Assembly (NCBI GenBank): GCA_013399115.1
Contig: VXAA01005633.1
Span: forward strand, 699,789 to 763,788
Reading direction: 5' to 3'
DNA: 64,000 bases
From: Anseranas semipalmata
Taxonomy: Eukaryota; Chordata; Aves; Anseriformes; Anseranatidae
Shown here: piece by piece, positions 35,391 through 44,316 of the stretch
Layout: every line of letters begins with the position of its first letter
Position numbering within the stretch: the stretch's first letter is position 1
Notes under the pieces: generated by a model
Databases searched by the model: none
Seen by the model: only the letters and a program-made list of their open reading frames with translations
Told to the model about the DNA's origin: nothing
Position numbers and translations under genes: made by a program

Positions 35391-38300
35391 TTGCCTTCAG
35401 TCAAGGCCAAATTTCTGTCTATAACTTGTCTCTTTCTGTTATACAGCTTTTTTATATTTACACATCTAGAAAAAAACATCTTCCTGAACGTGTATGTTTT
35501 CCTTTGGAAAGCAAAAATGGACCCACCATTTCCAATAGTGGAAAATTAGTGTACAAAAACAAGGTAGAATAATTCCTGCAACTTCTCATTCTTCAGGCAA
35601 AGTTTTGATGTTCAGCACTCATGTGGCATTTGAGCCATCAGAGATATCCTTTGCATTTCTTATGATAGTTTAGTAAATTGGGCTGCTTCATGAGAGTAGA
35701 ATATCTCAGTTCACATATATTTGATAGAAACTTATGACATTTTCCAAAGATTTGTCTATAGTGAGCACACTCTGGTCCAGAAATTCAGCAGCTGAGCAGG
35801 ATTTTCTTGGAGCCTTCAGGTCCATCTTCAGAGGATGTGTGTGCCAAGTGCCCTCAAAATTCATCTTTAATGAAGGGGAATCAGGAACAGAGCAGTGCAG
35901 CTAAAACACTCAAAGCTCAAAGGTGTAAATGCTGCTGGATTAGATAGAAGCTGAGGGTTCACAGCACAGACCAGAACTGGAGGAATATTCAGACAGAGCA
36001 GATGAGGCAATCTAGAGGCTCACAGAAGAAAACGGGGAGAAGGAAAGGCAAGGACAGAGTAAGATGGAAGATGGATCATATAGGGAACAAGTTTTTATTT
36101 GGTGTTGGTACTACCCAAGCAAAGAGACCTAAAATTCACATTTACTGGTTTGAAGACAGTTTAATTTTAGCTAAACCTCTGCTACAGCAGAAAGGCAATA
36201 TCACATATTAAAGTATGTGGTTACAGAAAATACCACAGATTCTGAGTAAGCTGTGAGGCAAAAAGCTGAAAGACAAATGCCTTTGTACCACCTGAGCAAT
36301 GTGACATCCAGCATGGCCTACAACTGCATTACCTTCATAGTAATTTTGTTTGCTTTTTTTGTTTTTGTTTTTGTTTTGTTTTGATTTGTTTTTAAGTTCA
36401 CCTCCTCATGGTGTTCCATCTATTTCTTTTTGAGCTGTACTAAGAATTACTTGTGAATGTTTCTATTATATTCACTGACAATTGTTTTTTTTTCACTTTC
36501 ATTCCTTGCTGGTTCATTACACCCAGGAGAAATCAGAATGGAGATTTGTGTTTGTAGCAGTTATAATATCAACTGCGACCAGAATATCCTACTACAAAGA
36601 ATACCAGTGAACAACTACTTCTTACTGTAGTTTCACACCTAACATTTAATTAATGGGGTATTTAAAAGCCTGTGCGTGCAGACAGAAACTGAATTCTTCT
36701 CTTGATGAGTCCTGTGAGGTAGACAATTTACTGTTGCAAAATACTGTAACTGCTGGCAGAGTCAAAGAAGGGAAGAAAAACTTGGTGAATAGCACAAAAC
36801 AAAGTCAGAACTGCTTTGTATTAGCCTCTGCATAGATGACAAGATAGCAGGATAAATCAATACTCAGGCAAAACTGCTATTAACATCCAGACATAACTGC
36901 TTAAGAACATGAAAATTTATGACATTTGTGCTAGAAAGAGAACAATATGGAGATCATTGAGAGTGTGCAAGCGAGATATTTTGGCTGTAAATCATTGGCA
37001 TCTTAGTCCAAACATCATTACTGCCAAAGCATTTTAGATATGAGTCTAGGAAATTAAAAAATGAGTGGAAGAAATGATTTGAAGAAACACAGCCAGGAGA
37101 ATAAGTCTGAGTGTGTAGGAATGGGGAGGATAAATTGGGGATTTCAGAAGAATCTCAGCATAGGACTCTTTCTTCTACTTGACAGAAACAATGTTAGAAA
37201 AAGAATATCATGTTCTATTTTTTTTCCATTGTTTTCTCCTAGAACAGCTGATCATCTTATACAATAGTGATTCTATTTGCCCACATCTTCTTTCCCAGAG
37301 ACAGCATTTCTATTTGTTTCCTTCAGACTTTATTCTTCCTGTTTCTTGCCTTCTAGTCTTGCTCACAATTTTGTTTTTCATATAACTCCTCTTTCCCCTG
37401 AGCACCAATGAATAGAAAATTTGTCCTTACTCCTGTTCTTATGCCACAAACTCTCATTGCTAGTAGATTGTTGCCCTCTTCTCCTTTTACTGGAGCAGAT
37501 GATATCAAAGTCCTCCTCTCTTATTCCTATACCTCCCCTCCTCTACAAAAGTCTAAATTTCAGTTCATACAGTAATAACAACGGTATTGAATTTAAAATG
37601 TTAGAGTATATCCCTCATAGCAAAATTGAGAAAGAAAAATTATGCAAAGGAAAACTCTCACAACCCTCCTTGCATGTTTTTTTGGAAGCAGTGGAATTCA
37701 ATTTTTCCCCTAGCAAGCACGAGCTGCTTCTCCAAGCAGTGGGAATCCCCTGAGAAGGAGGGAACGGAATCTGCAGGCATGTGGCCTCAGAGCCCCATCC
37801 TCCCGCATCACAGAATAAAAGAAGCACATGGTAAGAATTAACTAACTGCTGAAACTCAGAAGGTTATTGTGCATTCAGAATTACCATCCTTTGGGGATAT
37901 TTCTAATCTCCCATAGGCATTTTTTTCTTGGGTAATTGAACACTAAAATATCTTCAAGCCTGAAGTTTTTAAATCAAGTTCTCTACCAAACATGCTTCAG
38001 TCCAAGCAAAATACTGAGCTGGTGCAGAAACTCTCTCCCCTGTGTTATCATGATCATAAGCATTTCCTTGGAACACAAATCTAAATGACTTTATTCTCTT
38101 TGCTTAAATCCTACTCACTTCCTTGTTTTGGAACACAATAGGAATCTTTGCTTCACGCCTAGGCATGGAAAAGGATTCCTAGCTTTTTTATGAGAGAGAA
38201 AATATTTTATAGAATTTCTATGTAAAGTCAACGACCTTTGCAATGACAAAGAAGTGCCAGAAAGCAGCTTTGGAAGAAATACATCCATGTGGCAAACAAG

Positions 38301-38400
38301 GAATGTGTATGCTACTGATAGCAGGGAAAAAGTAGGACTGCAACAGAAATAGCTTAGCTTATTCAAAAATATGCACAAAAAGATGAGGGAAGAGTTCTGT
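35391..38400. other. Intergenic DNA, nothing recognised
   Basis: AT-rich sequence with the T/G-rich tract at 36347 and no coding signal. Confidence 0.6.
36347..36394. repeat. T/G-rich low-complexity tract (GTTTT-type)
   Basis: Repeated GTTTT and GTTTTT units. A similar tract lies near 7100-7140, just left of the minus-strand CR1. Confidence 0.75.
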
Positions 38401-38522
38401 GGGCGGAGTAAAGGCAGAAGAATAGCCAGAGGAAGACAGACAGACTGACAGGGCACAGAGCAGCTATAACCAAAGCCGCCCTTCAGCCTCGGCAGCCTGG
38501 CAGTCCGCTGCACACCCGCGCC

Positions 38523-38618
38523 ATGGATGCCCTCCTGTCCTCTTGGTTGCCTGACGGCCAAAGCCACAAGGTGTTCTTAAACACCACAGAGCTGAAGGAA
38601 GGGCTAGGTGGACTCTGA
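38523..38618 (+). CDS. 31-codon ORF with a strong Kozak start in a small CpG cluster
   Basis: A perfect-context ATG (CCGCGCCATGG) opens a 31-residue frame, MDALLSSWLPDGQSHKVFLN and eleven more residues, ending in TGA. It follows a local promoter-like cluster: GGGCGG at about 38401-38406, a TATA-like CTATAA near 38463, and several CpGs. No homology is recognised and no signal peptide or motif is seen. It may be a short ORF in an unannotated transcript or simply chance. Confidence 0.15.
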   Translation: MDALLSSWLPDGQSHKVFLNTTELKEGLGGL

Positions 38619-39089
38619 CCTTTTTAGCCTCATGTTAGACACAAGACTGATTAAACAAAATAGAGAGCTAAGCGTTGATCATAAACCAGGTGTTAATGTA
38701 TCAAGCTTATTGCAGCTAAGTGCTGAACGCAAACAGGAGGCAGGTCCAGCAGGGCATTCAGTGTCCTGCAAGTGGACAGTCTTAGAGAGCAAACCTTTGC
38801 CACCAGACTACAATCTGCTGCAATCTTCCAGCTTGACGTACCCTTGACTCACTTCACTCCAGCCCTTGTGCAGGACAGGATAACCTCACTCCAATGTAAA
38901 TGTACCACTCTGCATAATGGGCACATTGTACGTGGCTGACAAGCTGCCAGGTCAGCTTGCTGCCTGCCTCCCCCTTCTCACTCCTGACTGTGAGAAGAGG
39001 AGACAAACAGAGGCTGAGAGAGCCCATTTTCTAATAATACTTGCCATATTAATCTTGTGGCCACGTCTAACATCTCCTTCATTCTCTGT

Positions 39090-40090
39090 TCTGAAAGGCA
39101 CAACCCCGCGCCAAGCAGCCGCCAACGGGGCCCCTTGCTCGCCGTGCACCTCCACAACCGCGCAGACGTGACTGCAATTCAGCAGCAGTGGAAAGGGCCA
39201 CTGCTCCGCTCCCAGGCCGGGGCAGGGAAGCCCGGTGCTCCCAGAGCAGGTGCAGCCCAGGTGGCAGCAGCTGGCTGCAGTCCTAGGAGGTCTGCCTGCT
39301 ATTTCTGCTCCACTACTAAAGTTGGAAAAATTACTTTGGCTTTCTGTCTTCTCTACCATTTTGTCTGCCTTTTGTGTTTAGACTATGATTTTTCACCTTA
39401 GGTTTATGGTATGTTTTTTTGTGTTTTTTTTTTCAGTTTGGAAAGAAAAAATTGTCCTAGGTAGGCTAGGAGAATTTTGAAGAGGAAGGGGAAGAAAAGA
39501 AGAGGGGGAGAAAGAGAAAGAAAGTACTCCGTTCTCAGTAACAAAGTGTGTTGGGAAAGAGAAGCAGTATGGATAAATTAACACTCAATGAGGCAGAGAC
39601 AGGCTGAGATATCTAGTGTGGTGTGAAGAAGCAAAGGGGAAAAGACTTGTGTTAGGAAGTGGTGAGATTATGAGCAGGGTGGGAAGCAGCGATGCTCCGG
39701 GGAGAGCCAGCCCAATGGTGGGCATCTGGGGACCAACGTGCAAAACGCAGCACTCCTCACCGTGGGCCCAGTTACAAGGCATCTCCCTTTAACCCTTTGC
39801 TGAGCTTCAGAAGTGGAGGAGGCGATGGTGGAGAGCAGCCACGACAGCCCCCCGGCTGCGTGGGCTTTGGCACCCCCCAGAGCTCGGTGGCTCAGCAGCA
39901 ACCTGTGGCCACGGGGAAACCACAGCCAAGGAAACCACCCAATAATGTGAGAGGCTGCGGCGGCTTCTCCCAGCCAGCACCTGCTGCTCCCCAGGGAGAT
40001 GGTGGTCCCCGAGGCATGCGAACGACTGCTCGTTTAGTGAGCAGGCAGCTGGGAGGGGATGCTCACCCATAGCTCGCTGCTCTGCACCCC
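39090..40090. other. GC-rich block with overlapping frames on both strands
   Basis: CpG-enriched patches around 39100-39260 and 39690-40080 stand out from the AT-rich surroundings. Long frames occur on both strands (plus 39057-39401 and 39692-40072; minus 38952-39359 and 39807-40193). This is what high GC does by reducing stop codons. No frame shows a recognisable domain. It could be a distal regulatory element, a weak secondary island about 3 kb upstream of the main one, or old retroposed sequence. Confidence 0.4.
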
Positions 40091-42349
40091 CCATTCGTGC
40101 AGCTGGCCTCTTAATGCATGCAGCAGTGGATGAAATCTGGCTTGGGATTCCTAGGTGTTTCTGTAAAAGCTGTAATAAAACCTGTAGCTGCAAGGCAAGC
40201 TGTGGCTACGGATCAATTACTCCACAATACAACCTGGTCGTGCTGATAATGTATATATTTGTATCTCTATATGAAATGATGCACGGATAATTGGCCAGAG
40301 ATTCTCAGGCTGCAACCTGCACACCACTGGTGCTCCACCAACTGCTCACTACTCTCTTCTGTGATACGGGACTCTCTTTTGCCAGTGGCTCAGATTAAAA
40401 GATAGCTAGACAGAATTAAAACATATTTTTAAATGGGCTTTTATAGCAAAACTCTAGCAGGTATAAAAGATAACTCCATGTAATTAAATCAGCTGTACTC
40501 ACTAAGTAATATATTTTTCCAAATATACTGTAAATATTTTGAAAGCAATAACTAAAACACTAAAATATTTTTCTGATTACTTATGATTTTTTTCAATAAT
40601 GCGATATGCAAATAATCATAAAAACAAAAGGTATTTTACAAACTATTTTGCTATTTCTGTTGATATGTCTGCAGACATCACTTTGCCAGCTCTCCTGGGA
40701 CAGTCTATTCTACAGCACAGAAATTTATTTCTTACATTGTTCACAGAAAATGAATTTAGATTGCATATAAAATGAAAGGCACCATAACCAAATGACAGTG
40801 TTTATTGTTTCCCAAATATAACCCAAGTATTAAATACTCACGAAGAAATCAGGAAAAACTGAATATTATTTTAATATAATTAAGCCAAACAAAACTAAGT
40901 TAAGCTAAGCAAAGTAATATAATTCCGATATTTTTCCACTTATTGTATTGGTTTGACACATGCAAGTACATGGAGAAGGAAGAGTCAAAAACTTACATCC
41001 AAATCTGGTAACAAAGAAGCACGGTCTCTCAAGATTACAGAAAAAACAACAGCTAATGCAACAACAAATCCAGCAATATCAAACAAATCGGTATACATAC
41101 TAGGAGAATACACATAATTTCATACTCCTTTCCGCAGTGTCATATTTTCTCACCTATTTTCTGTAAGGTGCAAGGATGTGGATTCCCAGAAATGGTACCC
41201 AAGCCTAACAGCAACCTGAACACTTCCTTGCTGCCTGCTCAAGCCATGAAAACCTGTCTTTGCTTGATCTCCTTCATGCAAAAACGTTCACTCACTTCCA
41301 CAGATGTTGTATATACCACAATATGGAGACGCTACATTAAACATTTTGACATAATCTCCAATTGTGTCTGCTGGCTCAGATACCTCCAGCACTTTTTCTG
41401 ACATCTTAGTACTTCAGAAGTGTTGGAAAATAACAAATGGCATTCATGCACATCTGCACTTTCCAAAAGAGTCCAGAAAGCAGCCAAATAATTCAGCAAT
41501 TCTTTTCAGCCATTTGGGAGGTTTTTCCTGCCAGTTTTCTATCGCACGGCACAGTCAGCCACTGGCAACTTGACGCACAGATGTCTGAGCTGAGACTTGC
41601 GGTAGCGCTGGAAGCACCAGTTTGCTAAGCAGTTTTACTTACTCCTGAGTCCCAGCAAACCATGGCAGTGAGAATGGGGGACATTTTTGCCAGTGCTCGT
41701 TTGCAGTACACCATAGCGCGTGTCCACTTGCTATTTGCATATTCTGGCAAAATGTGCTTTTTTTTTTTTCTTTTTTCCTGCAATAAAGAAGGATACCTTA
41801 CCTAAAAGTCATTTTTCTCCCCCGGTACTTAAATTTCTTAAGACAGATTGCTATCCATCCCGCATTTGCTTTTATTTTGTGTGACATGCCATTTTAAAAG
41901 TTTGATTTTATGGCAGCTTCTTTCCCTGTTCCTGGCAGTATTAATAATACATAAGTTAACTGTTGCAGCATGTGGTTTCTGGCTTATCTCTGATCACGCA
42001 AGTTATTTCTTTGCCACTTCGGTTGTTCAGTGTTTGCTTTTGATGAAGCTGCTGGGAAAGCAACCTATCATTTCAATTTCATTTTCTAACACCACTTAAA
42101 GTTTTAGAATTACAGCTGTACCAGCATTAAAAGCTTGTAGCTACATTAAGAGACTACATCCTAAACAACTGCTCTGCCCAAAGGGAACATGCATTCAAAT
42201 CACGCTGTGCCTGAGTGAGGCAAAAAGACTGTTTCCTTTTTTATTTTAAAGTGCTGCTAGTAATTTAGCAGAGGAAAAGGGATATAAATGATTATCAATT
42301 TGCAGCACCACTTGTTTAGTTACCTTCCAAAATAAGAACTGACACAAGC
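40091..42349. other. Intergenic DNA directly upstream of the CpG island
   Basis: AT-rich, especially 40400-40950. A T-run with the form TTTTTTTTTTCTTTTTTCC lies near 41759. No gene or transposon was recognised. It would be the proximal upstream region of ITGB1. Confidence 0.6.
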
Positions 42350-42730
42350 TCCAGCGGCAGCAGGTCAGTCACACGGGCACAGCTGCTGACTGGGAGCAGT
42401 GAGCCCACAGCTTGCCTTTCTTACAGCATCTACCTCCCCCCAAAGCGCCGAATGCCACCTTTCCATTGTAATTAGTGGCTCCTCCAAGAACCTACATCAA
42501 GGAGCGCCCGAGGAGCGCGGAGGGCACTCGCTGAAGAGCAGCGAGCTCTGGCCCAGGGACGCGGGCAGTCGCGCTTGTCAGCTGCCTCCCGCGGCCACGC
42601 ACGCCACGCGTGACGCCCAACCGCCAGCTCCCGTCCTTTTTGGAGACGGGCACCGGCAGTGCCGGCTCCCAGCCCGCTCCCTGAAAGGCAGCCGGGAGCC
42701 GGGAGCACCTCCCGGGCGAGCCGCGGCGCC

Positions 42731-42738
42731 GGGCGGGG
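42731..42738 (+). promoter_or_regulatory. GC box (Sp1/KLF-type)
   Basis: GGGCGGGG, the canonical Sp1/KLF-family site. An opposite-orientation partner lies at 42771-42779. Such pairs are typical of CpG-island promoters, but in DNA this GC-rich they also arise by chance. Confidence 0.5.
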
Positions 42739-42770
42739 ACGGAGAAGCCCTGAAGTAGAGCGGGGGCAGC

Positions 42771-42779
42771 CCCCGCCCC
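42771..42779 (-). promoter_or_regulatory. GC box on the minus strand
   Basis: CCCCGCCCC, which reads GGGGCGGGG on the minus strand. It lies 40 bp from the plus-strand GC box and about 50 bp before the TATA-like and CArG elements. Confidence 0.45.
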
Positions 42780-42817
42780 GACGGCGGGAAGCTCCCGCGG
42801 CCAGGGAGCCGGAGCGC

Positions 42818-42826
42818 TAATAAAAA
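42818..42826 (+). promoter_or_regulatory. TATA-like A/T stretch
   Basis: TAATAAAAA stands out as an A/T stretch inside a GC-rich island, six bases before the CArG box. If it acts as a TATA-like element, transcription would start about 25-35 bp downstream, near 42845-42860. This is a weak inference because CpG-island promoters often lack TATA. Confidence 0.3.
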
Positions 42827-42831
42827 CCCCA

Positions 42832-42841
42832 CCAAATAAGG
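42832..42841. promoter_or_regulatory. Perfect CArG box (SRF-type site)
   Basis: CCAAATAAGG matches CC(A/T)6GG exactly, the binding site of serum response factor, which with MRTF co-activators drives many actin-cytoskeleton and adhesion genes. Its place in the probable ITGB1 promoter island, just upstream of the CCCGT array, makes it a plausible regulatory site. Binding is not shown. Confidence 0.5.
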
Positions 42842-42923
42842 CGATGGCGGCTGCCACGAAGGGAGGTGGGGGGACAGCGCGGACACCAGCGCTCCTTGAA
42901 AGGCGGCCGCGCCGGGCGGAGCT

Positions 42924-42948
42924 CCCGTCCCGTCCCGTCCCGTCCCGT
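42924..42948. repeat. (CCCGT)5 tandem repeat at gap edge
   Basis: Five perfect CCCGT units run straight into the N gap, so the true array length is unknown. On the minus strand this gives five GGG runs separated by two bases each, which fits the G-quadruplex pattern and would explain a sequencing dropout. Confidence 0.95.
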
Positions 42949-43680
42949 NNNNNNNNNNNNNNNNNNNNNNNNNNNNNNNNNNNNNNNNNNNNNNNNNNNN
43001 NNNNNNNNNNNNNNNNNNNNNNNNNNNNNNNNNNNNNNNNNNNNNNNNNNNNNNNNNNNNNNNNNNNNNNNNNNNNNNNNNNNNNNNNNNNNNNNNNNNN
43101 NNNNNNNNNNNNNNNNNNNNNNNNNNNNNNNNNNNNNNNNNNNNNNNNNNNNNNNNNNNNNNNNNNNNNNNNNNNNNNNNNNNNNNNNNNNNNNNNNNNN
43201 NNNNNNNNNNNNNNNNNNNNNNNNNNNNNNNNNNNNNNNNNNNNNNNNNNNNNNNNNNNNNNNNNNNNNNNNNNNNNNNNNNNNNNNNNNNNNNNNNNNN
43301 NNNNNNNNNNNNNNNNNNNNNNNNNNNNNNNNNNNNNNNNNNNNNNNNNNNNNNNNNNNNNNNNNNNNNNNNNNNNNNNNNNNNNNNNNNNNNNNNNNNN
43401 NNNNNNNNNNNNNNNNNNNNNNNNNNNNNNNNNNNNNNNNNNNNNNNNNNNNNNNNNNNNNNNNNNNNNNNNNNNNNNNNNNNNNNNNNNNNNNNNNNNN
43501 NNNNNNNNNNNNNNNNNNNNNNNNNNNNNNNNNNNNNNNNNNNNNNNNNNNNNNNNNNNNNNNNNNNNNNNNNNNNNNNNNNNNNNNNNNNNNNNNNNNN
43601 NNNNNNNNNNNNNNNNNNNNNNNNNNNNNNNNNNNNNNNNNNNNNNNNNNNNNNNNNNNNNNNNNNNNNNNNNNNNNNNN
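42949..43680. other. Assembly gap (732 N) inside the CpG island
   Basis: An uninterrupted run of N. Its left edge is five perfect CCCGT units, and the right side resumes in GC-rich sequence. The gap probably marks GC-rich tandem-repeat sequence that could not be read or assembled. Reading frames that appear to cross it have no meaning. ITGB1 exon 1 may be hidden here. Confidence 0.99.
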
Positions 43681-43942
43681 CCGCGGGGTCGCTGCCCCTC
43701 TCCGTGAGGGGGGCTCGTGGCGGGCCCCGGGCCGCCACCCGCGAGCCGCCGGCAGCCCCCACGGAGAGGGCGACGCCGCGCCCGGTGAAGTTTTGGGCGA
43801 CTCGCCGAGAGCCCCGGGAGGGTGCCCGCGGCGGCGGCTGAGTTGCAAAGAGGAAGGGGCTCGGCCCCGGGAGCTCCGCTGAAAGCAGCAGTCGGGGCAG
43901 GCGTTAGGAAGAAGTGAGTTACAGGAATAGGATCGTGAGGAG

Positions 43943-43949
43943 TGAGTCA
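43943..43949. promoter_or_regulatory. AP-1-type motif TGAGTCA
   Basis: A perfect 7-bp AP-1 (Fos/Jun) consensus just downstream of the CpG island, in probable early intron 1. A second perfect AP-1 motif lies 360 bp further on, at 44310-44316. Confidence 0.3.
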
Positions 43950-44309
43950 GTGTAGGAATTTGGTTATCTATCTTTAGATTTTCGACCTGTATGTGTCCAT
44001 TAAAACCGGCAGTTGAGGATGTACGCGCCGTTTGAATGACTGCGGGATCATAATGCAGCATTTCGGCTGCTCGATGCGTTCAACTTCGTGCATTTTTCGC
44101 TCTCAGCTGGCTCCGAGCCTCTACAGCTTGCTATATGTGAGCTTGTTTTGGGATGAAAGTGGGATTGTGAGGCCTCTGTATACAATCTGTTTCACGTGGC
44201 GATTTCTGAAATACCTTAAAACAACAAGAGCACCGCGTTTTGTCTAATATTGTTGCCTTCATATACCAGGTGGTTGGAAGGAAACGTGAAGGGATAGGAA
44301 ATTCTTTCC

Positions 44310-44316
44310 TGACTCA
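44310..44316. promoter_or_regulatory. AP-1-type motif TGACTCA
   Basis: The second perfect AP-1 consensus in the first 450 bp after the CpG island. Intronic AP-1 sites near promoters often mark enhancers, but a 7-bp motif alone is weak evidence. Confidence 0.25.

Larger units (their letters stand above)
42350..43890. promoter_or_regulatory. ITGB1: CpG island: probable ITGB1 promoter and first exon, with assembly gap
   Basis: Base composition changes abruptly from AT-rich to strongly GC- and CpG-rich between about 42.35 and 43.89 kb, on both sides of a 732-base run of N. It is the strongest CpG island in the window and lies 18-19 kb upstream of the ITGB1 signal-peptide exon, on the correct side. 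Vertebrate housekeeping-type genes such as ITGB1 usually start in such islands and have a long first intron. The visible part has GC boxes, a TATA-like stretch and a CArG box. The transcription start and the initiating ATG are not visible and may be in the gap. Assignment to ITGB1 is by position, as no exon-1 sequence could be matched. Confidence 0.75.

Noticed and set aside
38115..38567. 150-codon minus-strand frame
   Set aside because: Random-looking, with no recognised domain. The codons near its start are just the GC-rich patch of the promoter-like cluster.
42844..42948. ATG with an open frame (MAAATKGGGG...) running into the gap, as a possible ITGB1 start
   Set aside because: It does not give the expected Met-Ala-Glu followed by a phase-0 donor, and the frame is low-complexity GC-rich sequence. 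It cannot be excluded as a short upstream ORF.
42578..44061. Long frames crossing the CpG island gap on both strands (up to 414 codons)
   Set aside because: Most of their length is N. The readable ends are GC-rich filler with no recognisable domain.
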